DNA from: Cyanobium sp. WAJ14-Wanaka
Lineage (GTDB): Bacteria > Cyanobacteriota > Cyanobacteriia > PCC-6307 > Cyanobiaceae
Direction: 5' to 3'
Assembly: GCF_024345375.1 (NCBI RefSeq)
Contig: NZ_JAGQAZ010000001.1
Span: 1 to 64,000, forward strand
Length of the DNA: 64,000 nt
Shown: in pieces, positions 40,795-48,481 of the stretch
Layout: the number at the start of each line of letters is the position of its first letter
Numbering within the stretch: position 1 is the first letter of the stretch
Notes under the pieces: model-generated
What the model was told of the DNA's origin: nothing
Database searches by the model: none
The model's input: only the letters and a program-made list of their open reading frames with translations
Position numbers and translations under genes: made by a program

Positions 40795-41088
40795 TTAGCA
40801 GGCAACCAAGGGTTGAATCTGTTCTAGCTCTGCTGACAATTCGACCACGGCCACCTCAGTGTCGTGGGCTGCCTGGGCCCGTAACCAGTAGCCGGGGCTG
40901 AGGCCGAGATAGCGGCACAGGCGCAGATCGGTGTCGGCTGTTATTGCGCGCTGGCCAGCAACGATTTCGCTGATGCGGGAAGCCGGTACGCCGATGGCCT
41001 TTGCCAGCCGGTACTGACTGACACCTAGGGGCTGGAGGAACTCTTCGTTGAGTAGTTCACCAGGGGTTATGGGGGGAAGGCGGTCCAT
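40795..41088 (-). CDS. higA: HigA-family antitoxin (orphan)
   Basis: A 97-residue XRE-type regulator. ITPGELLNEEFLQPLGVSQY, the helix-turn-helix RLAKAIGVPASRISEIVAGQ and DLRLCRYLGLSPGYWLRAQA are the full HigA signature. The usual HigB toxin gene would lie upstream (above 41088 on this strand), but that position holds an unrelated secreted protein. It is therefore an antitoxin without a visible partner. Confidence 0.9.
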   Translation of the reverse strand: MDRLPPITPGELLNEEFLQPLGVSQYRLAKAIGVPASRISEIVAGQRAITADTDLRLCRYLGLSPGYWLRAQAAHDTEVAVVELSAELEQIQPLVAC

Positions 41089-41111
41089 GATGGGATTAGT
41101 TGTTGATTCGA

Positions 41112-41489
41112 TTACGGATTGGCTTCACAGCTGAAGTTCTCCCACTCGCCGCGCCGCTGGGAGAAATCGGGGTGGTTGGGATCGATGGCCTGCCACCACC
41201 AGCGGCCATCGCTGTAGCTGGGAATGCCAGCGTTGTTGGTGCGGGGCAGCTGCAGGCTCAGCTCTCGCCACTGCAGAACGATGAAGGCCCCAGGCACGGT
41301 GCCTGCATTGCTATTTGGAATTCCCGTCGCATCCACCGCGCCCATGTGCTCCTCGGCCGTCAGCGCTTCCCCTTCGCATAGGTATTGCGTTGGAGCAGCG
41401 GCAAGCGCCGTTGGTGCGGCTATCAGGCTGACCAGCGGCACTACTAGCGGCAGTAGCAGCGCCAGGAGAAAGGCCAATAACTGGGTCAC
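41112..41489 (-). CDS. Exported protein of unknown function
   Basis: About 125 residues: a long hydrophobic signal (LLAFLLALLLPLVVPLVSLI, then AAPTALAAA), followed by a mature part with two Cys (YLCEGEALTAEE near the start, ENFSCEANP at the end) that could form one disulfide. GAFIVLQWRELSLQLPRTNN and DGRWWWQAIDPNHP look conserved-type. GTG at 41489 is preferred; TTG 41522 would overlap the divergent neighbour. No function known. Confidence 0.65.
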   Translation of the reverse strand: MTQLLAFLLALLLPLVVPLVSLIAAPTALAAAPTQYLCEGEALTAEEHMGAVDATGIPNSNAGTVPGAFIVLQWRELSLQLPRTNNAGIPSYSDGRWWWQAIDPNHPDFSQRRGEWENFSCEANP

Positions 41490-41521
41490 GGCGTTGGGGT
41501 GGCGATGGTCAGGATGGAGCA

Positions 41522-41905
41522 ATGACTATGGTGCTCGTGTACGACGGCGGCTGCCCCTTTTGCCGTCATTTTGCCCTGCGCAGTGAGCTGGTGGGCGGGA
41601 TGCCTGGGCTCGAAATTCGAGACGGCCGCGCTGATCACGTCCTACGCAGCCGGCTCAAGCAGCGTGGCCTGGATCTGGCCCTTGGCGCGGTGCTCCTCGA
41701 TGGGGATCAGGCCTGGCATGGGGCAGCGGCGATTGCTGAACTGTGCCGCTGCATGGCCCCCAGTGACCCTTTGCTGCAGCTGCTCAGCCAACTATTTAGC
41801 GCCCCCAAGCGAGCCCAGAACCTCTATCCCCTATTGCTCTGGGCCCGGCGAACCGCCCTGCATTTGAAAGGTCTGCCGGTGGACCCTGATCACTCGGGCG
41901 TTTAG
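41522..41905 (+). CDS. DCC-family thiol-disulfide oxidoreductase-like protein (DUF393)
   Basis: A 127-residue protein. The family hallmark is the N-terminal VYDGGCPFCRHF (DxxCxxC), followed by LEIRDGRADHVLRSRL, ALGAVLLDGDQAWHGAAAIA and a C-terminal helix with LYPLLLWARRTALHLKG. DCC proteins are predicted redox proteins of unknown substrate. Confidence 0.88.
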   Translation: MTMVLVYDGGCPFCRHFALRSELVGGMPGLEIRDGRADHVLRSRLKQRGLDLALGAVLLDGDQAWHGAAAIAELCRCMAPSDPLLQLLSQLFSAPKRAQNLYPLLLWARRTALHLKGLPVDPDHSGV

Positions 41906-41930
41906 AGACTCCCGTCTCCAGGGGCTGGCG

Positions 41931-42512
41931 CTACGGCTTGCCGTCATCGGCAAGGGCCAGGGCTGCTAGCAGGCCGCCGGCGAAGCCGCTGAGGTGGCCA
42001 ATCCAGCTGACGCCGGGCGGTGAAAAAATTGGCAGCAGGCTGGGCAACACTCCTGCATAGGCGATTAGGGCCAGCACCGACAGGACAAGTGATAGGGGGC
42101 GCTTCTCCAGCCAGCCAATTAGGAGCAGGTAGCCCAGCAGGCCGTAGACCACCCCGGAAAGGCCATGGCTGCCGTTTGGCCAGAACAGCCACACGGGAAT
42201 GGCAGTGGCGTACACCCCTAGCCACACGGCCAGGTAGGCGCGCCGGCCGCGCAGCAGCACCAGCCAAGACAGGGGCAGAAAGGTCAGAGAATTGGCCAGC
42301 AGGTGGCCGAAACCGCCGTGGCTGAAGGGCGCGGTGAGCACCCCGAGAAACGATCCCCCAGGGACCATCGGCAGGTTCCACTTGCCGCCGAACAGCAGCT
42401 GATCCACCAGCTCCTGTAGCCAGGGAATCACCAGGATCAGCGGCGGGATCAGAAGGTTGATGCCAGCCCTGGCGATCCAGCGATCCAGCCGCTGGGGCAG
42501 GGAGTCGTTCAT
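41931..42512 (-). CDS. Rhomboid-family intramembrane serine protease
   Basis: A roughly 193-residue protein with about six membrane helices. Rhomboid hallmarks: FSHGGFGHLLANSLTFLPLS (HxxxN region), the active Ser in GSHGLSGVVYGLLG (GxSG) and the catalytic His in SWIGHLSGFAGGL. The frame extends upstream to 42644 over non-conserved sequence; ATG 42512 (MNDSLPQR) gives a standard start. Substrate unknown. Confidence 0.88.
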   Translation of the reverse strand: MNDSLPQRLDRWIARAGINLLIPPLILVIPWLQELVDQLLFGGKWNLPMVPGGSFLGVLTAPFSHGGFGHLLANSLTFLPLSWLVLLRGRRAYLAVWLGVYATAIPVWLFWPNGSHGLSGVVYGLLGYLLLIGWLEKRPLSLVLSVLALIAYAGVLPSLLPIFSPPGVSWIGHLSGFAGGLLAALALADDGKP

Positions 42513-42564
42513 GGCGCCGTAAGGGTGCAGTTCAGCATGGCAAGGGCCGCCACCTCTCCGCTGC

Positions 42565-43140
42565 TCACAGCCCGCGCAGGGGCTCCAGCTCGCCGCGGCT
42601 GTGCAGCTCGGCCAGGGCGTCGTAGCCGCCGATGGCCACGCCATCGATGAACAATTGGGGTACGGACCCTCCGCCAGTCGCCTCGATCTCCTGGAAGGGG
42701 ATGCCCAGGGTGCGCAGCATGCGCAGGGCCCGGCGCGAGAAGGGGCAACCGGGCAGGGTGGCGATCTCTACCCGGGGCCGCATCTGGGTGGCACCCGCAG
42801 CAGGGCTGGGGCTTTCGTCGAGCAGGCCCACCAGCAGGTCGGCGCCGCGAAGCACCAGGGTGCCGTGCTCGAGGTGGCCGCCCCACACCTGGCATTCGGC
42901 ATCGGAGAAGCTCAGGTGCAGGTGCACACCCCCAGGCGAGAGGGTGCCCTGCAAGGTGATGATCTCCAGCTCGCCCTGGAGCAGGGTGGGCGCGGTTTTG
43001 CCAGGGCAGGCGAAGGCCGCCCGGGAGAGGTTGCCCACCACACTGAGCACGAAGCCACTGGCCTGGTGCTCGAGCGCCAGCTGCTCAAGGCTGCGGCGCA
43101 CATCGCTGCCGGCTTCGAGGTGGAGCGGCAGGGCACGCAT
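42565..43140 (-). CDS. PPC (DUF296)-glutaredoxin fusion protein
   Basis: About 191 residues. Residues 1-110 form a PPC/DUF296 domain: LPLHLEAGSDVRRSLEQLAL, GFVLSVVGNLSRAAF, GVHLHLSFSDAECQVWGGHL and TLVLRGADLLVGLLDES. Residues about 123-191 are a glutaredoxin: VEIATLPGCPFSRRALRML (CPFS, one active Cys), VPQLFIDGVAIGGYDALAEL. Both domains look complete. PPC domains trimerise and in some bacteria bind metal; a redox-sensing role is inference. ATG 43140 preferred over 43152. Confidence 0.85.
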   Translation of the reverse strand: MRALPLHLEAGSDVRRSLEQLALEHQASGFVLSVVGNLSRAAFACPGKTAPTLLQGELEIITLQGTLSPGGVHLHLSFSDAECQVWGGHLEHGTLVLRGADLLVGLLDESPSPAAGATQMRPRVEIATLPGCPFSRRALRMLRTLGIPFQEIEATGGGSVPQLFIDGVAIGGYDALAELHSRGELEPLRGL

Positions 43141-43208
43141 GGCGGGTGGCAAGGCAAGGAGGCCGAAAGGTTACGCCGGCTCCATGCTGGAGCGGTTGCA
43201 CGGTTGCC

Positions 43209-44087
43209 ATGTCTGCTGATCCGGCCCTGGGCTGCCTGAAGTTGGCGGTGGTGGGGCACGTCGAGTGGGTGAGTTTTGTGGCGGTGGAGCAGCTGCCGAT
43301 TGCGGGCAGCATCGGCCATGCCTCCGCCCATTTGGAAGAACCGGCTGGAGGCGGTGCCGTGGTGGCGGTGCAACTGGCCCGCCTTACGGGCCGGCGGGTG
43401 CCCTTTTTTACGGCCCTCGGCCGGGATGCGGTGGGCGAACAGGCCGTTGCCCGCCTCAGCGAACTGGGCCTGGAGATGCACGTGGCCTGGCGTGATCGAC
43501 CAACCCGCCGGGGCATCAGTTTTGTGGACCGGCTGGGTGAGCGCACGATCACCGTGATCGGCGAGCGCCTGACGCCAGTGGCCGCCGACCCCCTGCCCTG
43601 GGGCGATTTGGCAGGGTGTGATGGTGTCTTCTTGACCGCCGCCGATGCGGTAGCACTGCAGCATGCCCGCCGCGCCAAGTTGCTTGCGGCAACCCCCAGG
43701 CTGGGGCTGCCACTGCTAGAGGCCAGTGGTGTGCAATGCGATGCCCTGATCGGCAGTGCCCTCGACCCCGGCGAGCAGGTGCCGGAAGGTTCCCTGACCC
43801 GGCCACCGCGACTGCGGATCGCCACCGAAGGAGCCGCCGGCGGCTGGTGTCAGCCCGGCGGCCGTTTTGCGGCGGTAGCCCTAACGGCGGAGCCGGTGGA
43901 TAGCTACGGCTGCGGCGACAGCTTTGCTGCCGGGGTGACGGCCGGTTTGGCGGCGGGCTGGCCCGCGGCCCAAGCCCTCGCCCTCGGGGCCCGCTGCGGC
44001 GCCGAATGTGCGGTGCAGTTTGGGCCCTACGCCCCGACCAGTGTTCCACCATGGGATGGCAACCCCGGCTCCGGCAAAGGTGTCTAA
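43209..44087 (+). CDS. PfkB-family carbohydrate or nucleoside kinase
   Basis: A 292-residue ribokinase-fold enzyme. VVGHVEWVSFVAVEQLP opens the fold, GGGAVVAVQLARLTGRRVPF and FFTALGRDAVGEQA are the sugar-binding regions, and DSYGCGDSFAAGVTAGLA is signature 2 with the catalytic Asp (GCGD instead of the commoner GAGD). Substrate not clear. ATG 43209 (MSADPAL) is preferred over the frame open from 43146. It overlaps the next gene. Confidence 0.88.
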   Translation: MSADPALGCLKLAVVGHVEWVSFVAVEQLPIAGSIGHASAHLEEPAGGGAVVAVQLARLTGRRVPFFTALGRDAVGEQAVARLSELGLEMHVAWRDRPTRRGISFVDRLGERTITVIGERLTPVAADPLPWGDLAGCDGVFLTAADAVALQHARRAKLLAATPRLGLPLLEASGVQCDALIGSALDPGEQVPEGSLTRPPRLRIATEGAAGGWCQPGGRFAAVALTAEPVDSYGCGDSFAAGVTAGLAAGWPAAQALALGARCGAECAVQFGPYAPTSVPPWDGNPGSGKGV

Positions 44088-45390
44088 CGAACGGCAGAAC
44101 CAGCGCCCCGATCCGATTGAACTGCTGATCAACCAGGAAGTTCAGCGCTTGCCCTGGCTCTTGCCGGAGCGCCATAGCCGCATGGCCCAAAGCCCCTTTG
44201 CCTTTTACCGGGGGACGGCGGCGGTTATGGCTTCTGACTTAGGCCGTCAGCCCCACTCCGGCCTGATGGTGCAGCTCTGTGGTGATGCCCACCTGATGAA
44301 TTTCGGGTTCTTTGCATCGCCCGAACGGCAACTGCTGTTTGACATCAACGACTTTGATGAAACCTATCCCGGCCCGTTTGAGTGGGATCTGCAGCGGCTG
44401 GCGGCCAGCTTGATACTCGCGGCCCGCAGTTTGGGCTTGGGCGATCAGAAACAGCAAAAGATCTGTCGCCGCAGCATTCGGGCCTATGGCGAGGCGATGG
44501 CCAATTTTGCTGCCATGCCGTTCATCGAGATGTATGTGATGCGGCTCGATGTGGAGAGATTGATTGCTGAACACAGCAGCTCCCTCCAGCAGCATTTGGT
44601 CGATGTGGTGGCGGCCGCCAAAAGGCGCGACAGTCGCCAGGCCGTGCGCAAGCTCTGCGTTAGCGGCAGTGATGGGGAGCTGCGCTTTCGCCATGATCCA
44701 CCCCTGATCTGGCGTTACGAAGAGCTGTCTGAGCAGTGGGGCGGAGGGGCAATCTTTCAGCAGCGCTTTGATGTGATGTACGAGCAGTATTTGTTGAATA
44801 TCCGTCCGGAGATGCGGCTGGTGATGTCGCAGTTTCGCTTTGTAGATGCAGCGCTCAAGGCGGTGGGCGTCGGATCGGTTGGCACCCGCTGTGCCGTTGG
44901 GGTGCTTGTGGGCAGCCGTCCCGACGATGTTTTGGTGTTGCAGGGCAAACAAGTCGAGCCATCGGTCCTGGCCCCCTATCTGCCCAAGGGCGGTCCTGAG
45001 CACCAGGGCCAACGGGTGGTGGAGGGTCAACGCTTGATGCAAACCGCGAGCGATGCCTTCCTGGGCTGGACAACTACGCCAGAGGGGCTTCATATCTACT
45101 GGCGCCATTTCCGCGACTGGAAAGGGTCTGTTGATGTGACCTGCCTGGATGCCGATGGGCTGAGTGATTACGGCCGTCTCTGCGGCTGGACCCTGGCCAA
45201 GGCCCATGCCCGCTCAGGCAATCGCCGGGCAATCAGTGCCCATATCGGAGAACCCAAATTATTTGCCAAGGCTTTGGTTGGGCAGGCTTTGTGCCATGCC
45301 GATCAGGCAGAAGCTGATTACCAGATGCTGCTTCAGGCCATCGGCGATGGGCGCCTGCAGCAAAGTGGGCAGCAATCCCCCCAGCCCTGA
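44056..45390 (+). CDS. DUF2252 family protein
   Basis: About 444 residues. The family is a kinase-like fold of unknown substrate: MAQSPFAFYRGTAAVMASDL, VQLCGDAHLMNFGFFASPER, LLFDINDFDETYPGPFEWDL, RLAASLILAARSLG, KVDVTCLDAD-like GSVDVTCLDADGLSDYGRL and GWTLAKAHARSGNR. GDAHLxNFG and DxNDFDE resemble the catalytic and metal loops of aminoglycoside phosphotransferase-like kinases. ATG 44056 preferred; it overlaps the end of the kinase gene by 32 bases. Confidence 0.88.
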   Translation: MATPAPAKVSNERQNQRPDPIELLINQEVQRLPWLLPERHSRMAQSPFAFYRGTAAVMASDLGRQPHSGLMVQLCGDAHLMNFGFFASPERQLLFDINDFDETYPGPFEWDLQRLAASLILAARSLGLGDQKQQKICRRSIRAYGEAMANFAAMPFIEMYVMRLDVERLIAEHSSSLQQHLVDVVAAAKRRDSRQAVRKLCVSGSDGELRFRHDPPLIWRYEELSEQWGGGAIFQQRFDVMYEQYLLNIRPEMRLVMSQFRFVDAALKAVGVGSVGTRCAVGVLVGSRPDDVLVLQGKQVEPSVLAPYLPKGGPEHQGQRVVEGQRLMQTASDAFLGWTTTPEGLHIYWRHFRDWKGSVDVTCLDADGLSDYGRLCGWTLAKAHARSGNRRAISAHIGEPKLFAKALVGQALCHADQAEADYQMLLQAIGDGRLQQSGQQSPQP

Positions 45391-45395
45391 TCGCC

Positions 45396-46250
45396 ATGCC
45401 CCTGATTCAGCGCGACACCCCCTATCCCCATTGGGAGTTCAGTGATCCCAGCAGCGGCGACCTATTGCGGGTGGTGCCGGAGCGAGGCGGCTTGATCAGC
45501 GGCTGGCGTTGCGGTGATCGGGAGGTGGTCTACCTCGATCTGGAGCGCTTCCTCGATCCCGCCCAATCGGTGCGGGGCGGCTTCCCGGTGTTGTTTCCAA
45601 TTACCGGTGGCCTGCCAAACAACGAATTGCCCCTGCCCCAGGGCACCTTCACGATTGGTCAGCACGGTTTTGCGCGCCAGTTGCCCTGGCAGATGGAACC
45701 CCTCGCCGATGGTCGGGGCGTGCAACTGCAGTTAAGCGACACCCCAGAAACCCTGGCGGCCTACCCCTTTGCTTTCCTGCTCAGCATGGAGGTGCGGCTT
45801 GCCGCCGGCGCCCTCGAAATCAACACCACGGTCACCAACCGCAGCGAAGCACCGATGCCCTTCAGCTTCGGTCTGCACCCCTATTTCAACCTCTTAAGCC
45901 TGGAGGGCGTGAGCTTTGAGGGGCTGCCCGATGGGTGTCTCAATCACCTGACCATGGCCCCTGCGTCCACGGCAGAGCAGATGCAACGCCTTGCCACGGG
46001 CATTGATCTGCTGGTGCGGCCCACGGGCCCTGTGCGCCTGGTGGATGGGGCCGCTGGCACCACCCTCGAGCTGCAGCCCAGTCACCCCTTCGATTTGGTG
46101 GTGCTTTGGACCGAGCCACCCCGGCCAATGGTTTGCATCGAACCCTGGAGTGGCCCCCGTCAGTCGTTGTTGAGTGGTGATCGAAAGATCGAATTGGCTC
46201 CAGGGGCCAGCACCGAACTAAACACCCGCTATGCCCTGGGCCAGGCCTGA
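45396..46250 (+). CDS. Aldose-1-epimerase / hexose-6-phosphate mutarotase-like protein
   Basis: A 284-residue galactose-mutarotase-like beta-sandwich: VVPERGGLISGWRCGDREVV, VRGGFPVLFPITGGLPNNEL, IGQHGFARQLPWQM, MPFSFGLHPYFNL (catalytic His) and FDLVVLWTEPPRPMVCIEPW (catalytic Glu). It interconverts sugar anomers. It follows the DUF2252 gene by 5 bases and, with the kinase, may form a sugar-metabolism group. Confidence 0.9.
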   Translation: MPLIQRDTPYPHWEFSDPSSGDLLRVVPERGGLISGWRCGDREVVYLDLERFLDPAQSVRGGFPVLFPITGGLPNNELPLPQGTFTIGQHGFARQLPWQMEPLADGRGVQLQLSDTPETLAAYPFAFLLSMEVRLAAGALEINTTVTNRSEAPMPFSFGLHPYFNLLSLEGVSFEGLPDGCLNHLTMAPASTAEQMQRLATGIDLLVRPTGPVRLVDGAAGTTLELQPSHPFDLVVLWTEPPRPMVCIEPWSGPRQSLLSGDRKIELAPGASTELNTRYALGQA

Positions 46251-46270
46251 GGCGCTGTGGCTTTCAAGTT

Positions 46271-46654
46271 TTAAGCCTGTCTGCCCATAAATGAACTCAC
46301 CTCGTCAAGCAGAGATTGCGCAGTCTCTAGCCAGATTTGGCGGTTTAGGTCCAATGGCTCTATCTCATCGTCGTAGCGAAATTGAACAGCAAAGAGAGTG
46401 AAACGGGATAACTGTAGATAGGGTGAAATGTCGACTCCTTGCTGGCGCAAAATCTGTAGAAGCTCGGCTATGTCATGGGTGAATGGAGGCCTGAGATCAA
46501 GGCTGAGTATCCAGGCTTTGAAAGCTTTCTCTATGGCCTGCTGTATATGAAAGCCCCAACTAGATTCATCGGCCTCGTCAACAGAAAGTAGTCGCGCAGT
46601 CCGGAGATCGCGCCAGGCCACTCGAAGCATGGCTTGGGCTTCAAAGCTCGCCAT
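46271..46654 (-). CDS. hepT: HEPN-domain toxin (HepT-like)
   Basis: About 127 residues, all-helical HEPN domain: LRVAWRDLRTARLL, WGFHIQQAIEKAFKAWILSL, and the active motif RPPFTH (R-x4-H) followed by DIAELLQIL. HEPN proteins of this type are ribonucleases silenced by a paired nucleotidyltransferase. The start at 46654 is chosen because GGGAG sits 8 bases upstream; the frame is open to 46687. It overlaps the end of mntA. Confidence 0.88.
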   Translation of the reverse strand: MASFEAQAMLRVAWRDLRTARLLSVDEADESSWGFHIQQAIEKAFKAWILSLDLRPPFTHDIAELLQILRQQGVDISPYLQLSRFTLFAVQFRYDDEIEPLDLNRQIWLETAQSLLDEVSSFMGRQA

Positions 46655-47018
46655 TAAGTGATCTCCCATCTTGATAGGCCTGGGCAATCGCGTGGCTCAG
46701 CCATTTGCGACGCTCCTCGACCTTGCTGCGCGGATACAAAAGCAGATCAACTGAAACGCGATGATGGGCAAGCTTGTTCCAAAGCTCTCCAAGAACTCCA
46801 AACCAATCATTATTGGCGTACCACGCGTCGCTCACTGTGATCATCAGGTCTACATCGGAATCCGGCCTTGCGTCGCCACGGGCGTGGGAGCCGAACAAGC
46901 GCACTTCGGCTCCTGGGATCTCTTCAATGATCTCGGCAGCCATCTGTTGGAGTTGGGCTTCGCTGATAGGGGGCCGGTCCATGGCCCCCTCAACGCCCCG
47001 GGTAAGCATTTCACCCAT
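46641..47018 (-). CDS. mntA: Minimal nucleotidyltransferase antitoxin (MntA-like)
   Basis: A 125-residue MNT-domain protein. The polymerase-beta signature is GSHARGDARPDSDVDLMI (GSx...DxD, D55 and D57) with a third acidic residue in VSVDLLLYP. In MntA-HepT systems this protein AMPylates the HEPN toxin on a Tyr near the active site. The possible first start is at 47018, or ATG 46982 (MDRPPIS). It is upstream of and overlaps hepT. Confidence 0.9.
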   Translation of the reverse strand: MGEMLTRGVEGAMDRPPISEAQLQQMAAEIIEEIPGAEVRLFGSHARGDARPDSDVDLMITVSDAWYANNDWFGVLGELWNKLAHHRVSVDLLLYPRSKVEERRKWLSHAIAQAYQDGRSLNGEL

Positions 47019-47166
47019 CGCCTTCCCCGCAGCATTTTTTCAATATTAGCGCTGTTGATTGGTTGTGTCCTGGCTTGCGTGAATGGATCGCGTAGCCGCT
47101 TTCACTGATTTGATGTCTAACAATTTTATTCCACTGTGCTTCCATTTCGGCAGTGGCGGCCAGGTC

Positions 47167-47172
47167 TATAAT
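47167..47172 (+). promoter_or_regulatory. Consensus -10 box upstream of the membrane protein gene
   Basis: TATAAT is perfect and lies 21 bases before the ATG at 47194. No good -35 element is evident at the right spacing, so this is a candidate only. The leader would be very short. Confidence 0.4.
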
Positions 47173-47193
47173 TGGAAGAGCTGTTCTAGCAGC

Positions 47194-47751
47194 ATGAACA
47201 AAGTCGTGCTTCCTATTGCCGCTGGTTTGGTGCTGATCCTGTTTGGTCAGCACCTAGCTGGGGCCTTCGTGATGGGCATTACTGTGATCTTTGGCCTGAG
47301 GCTCCTGGAGCAGCAATTTGCTGAAAGGGCTGTTGCTGGCCACCATGGGAATAGCCCAAGGGATCTAATTATTGTTCGCAGCCTTGATGGTGCGGGCACC
47401 TTTTTGCAGCAGTTCACGGGTTCTTTCTTTGCCTGCATGTTCTGGATGACCCAGGGCAATCTGGGGCTGACAACGGCGGCCCACTGGATAGCTGCATCTC
47501 AAACCGGTTTGGCGGCTGCTGCAATTTTGCAGATAATCCAGCAGGTGCCCCAGCTTTCACCCCTTCTGAAGGGGCGTTGGCGCGCATTTGTCGTTACTTC
47601 GTTGGTTGTTTCAAGCGTGGATCGTTGTATCCACCCAGGCCACTTTGGCGGCCCCCTTACCGAAGCTCTCCTTACGGGGATGTCGGCCTATGGTCTTAAC
47701 CTTGCCATGGACGGCGGCTACGAAATGTTCCTGGCCCTGCTCAAGCTCTGA
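47194..47751 (+). CDS. Multi-helix membrane protein of unknown function
   Basis: About 185 residues with four to five predicted membrane helices, for example VLPIAAGLVLILFGQHLAGA, GSFFACMFWMTQGNLGL and AFVVTSLVVSSVDRC. The frame is open upstream to 47083 but the ATG at 47194 (MNKVVL) starts the first helix. No recognisable transporter signature. It lies between TA modules in an accessory region. Confidence 0.6.
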   Translation: MNKVVLPIAAGLVLILFGQHLAGAFVMGITVIFGLRLLEQQFAERAVAGHHGNSPRDLIIVRSLDGAGTFLQQFTGSFFACMFWMTQGNLGLTTAAHWIAASQTGLAAAAILQIIQQVPQLSPLLKGRWRAFVVTSLVVSSVDRCIHPGHFGGPLTEALLTGMSAYGLNLAMDGGYEMFLALLKL

Positions 47752-47764
47752 GCAGATAGCGATG

Positions 47765-48121
47765 TTAGGGGTTGGCAGGCGTGTCGACTTCAAGAAGAGG
47801 TAACACCCTTGCAAACACCATCGCCATTACATCTGAGGAAGCTCGCTCTATGAACGATGCTTTTCTAGATCGCCAGTCAAGGCTTTTAATCTGATCCGAA
47901 AGAACGACTCCACCCACTACATATCCATCGGGGAGCCGTACTTCAAAAGGGTATCCCTTGATCTTTGAAGTTACAGGGCAAAATAAGGCCAGCCCGACCT
48001 TTGCATTGTAGTTCTTAGGAGATATAACAAGTGCTGGCCTTCTTCCACGTTGTTCACTTCCTGCCTGTGGTGTGAACTCCAGCCACACCAAATCACCACG
48101 ATCTGGCACGTAGGAAGACAT
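47765..48121 (-). CDS. mazF: MazF/PemK-family endoribonuclease toxin
   Basis: A 118-residue toxin. PDRGDLVWLEFTPQAGSEQR, GRRPALVISPKNYN, LALFCPVTSKIKGYPFEV and GVVLSDQIKSLDWRSRKA are all MazF hallmarks, including the catalytic Arg of RRPALV and Thr of PVTS. Its start overlaps the antitoxin stop by one base. The C-terminus ends in LLEVDTPANP. Confidence 0.95.
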   Translation of the reverse strand: MSSYVPDRGDLVWLEFTPQAGSEQRGRRPALVISPKNYNAKVGLALFCPVTSKIKGYPFEVRLPDGYVVGGVVLSDQIKSLDWRSRKASFIERASSDVMAMVFARVLPLLEVDTPANP

Positions 48122-48363
48122 CAGAATGCTTCAGCCCCTACGGCATCACCTGAGTCAATGGACGAGTGGATGTTGTCTCCGGTGACGCCTGCAAGAAGAT
48201 CCGCAAGCCTCAGCCGACTTGGCGCGGAGCGCCTCAAGACCATCTCACCATCCTTCGCGGTGAGGCTGACCTCCGCACCAGCTCCCAGGCCCAGCTCTTC
48301 AGCTATGCCCCGTGGAATCCTTACGCCAAGGCTGTTCCCCCATTTTTGAACCTTTGTTTGCAT
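48121..48363 (-). CDS. mazE: MazE-family antitoxin
   Basis: An 80-residue AbrB-fold antitoxin: MQTKVQKWGNSLGVRIPRGI is the classic start, then EELGLGAGAEVSLTAKDGEM and an acidic C-terminal tail that binds MazF. ATG 48363 is preferred over the frame open to 48384. A direct repeat upstream may be its operator. Confidence 0.94.
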   Translation of the reverse strand: MQTKVQKWGNSLGVRIPRGIAEELGLGAGAEVSLTAKDGEMVLRRSAPSRLRLADLLAGVTGDNIHSSIDSGDAVGAEAF

Positions 48364-48376
48364 GCCCAGTAAGCGG

Positions 48377-48394
48377 CTATACACGGACTATACA
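48377..48394 (-). promoter_or_regulatory. Direct repeat and -10-like boxes upstream of mazEF
   Basis: On the minus strand TGTATAG-tccg-TGTATAG lies 14 bases upstream of the mazE start. Each half contains a TATAG core resembling a -10 box. The arrangement suggests a promoter overlapped by an operator, as expected for autoregulated mazEF. Confidence 0.55.
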
Positions 48395-48481
48395 GCTTCC
48401 TTGAGCGGTTTCTGGTCCCTGGGTAGAGGGTCTTGACGGCAGCGGCCAAGCTCCGGAAATATTCCACGGAGGGAATGCTGG

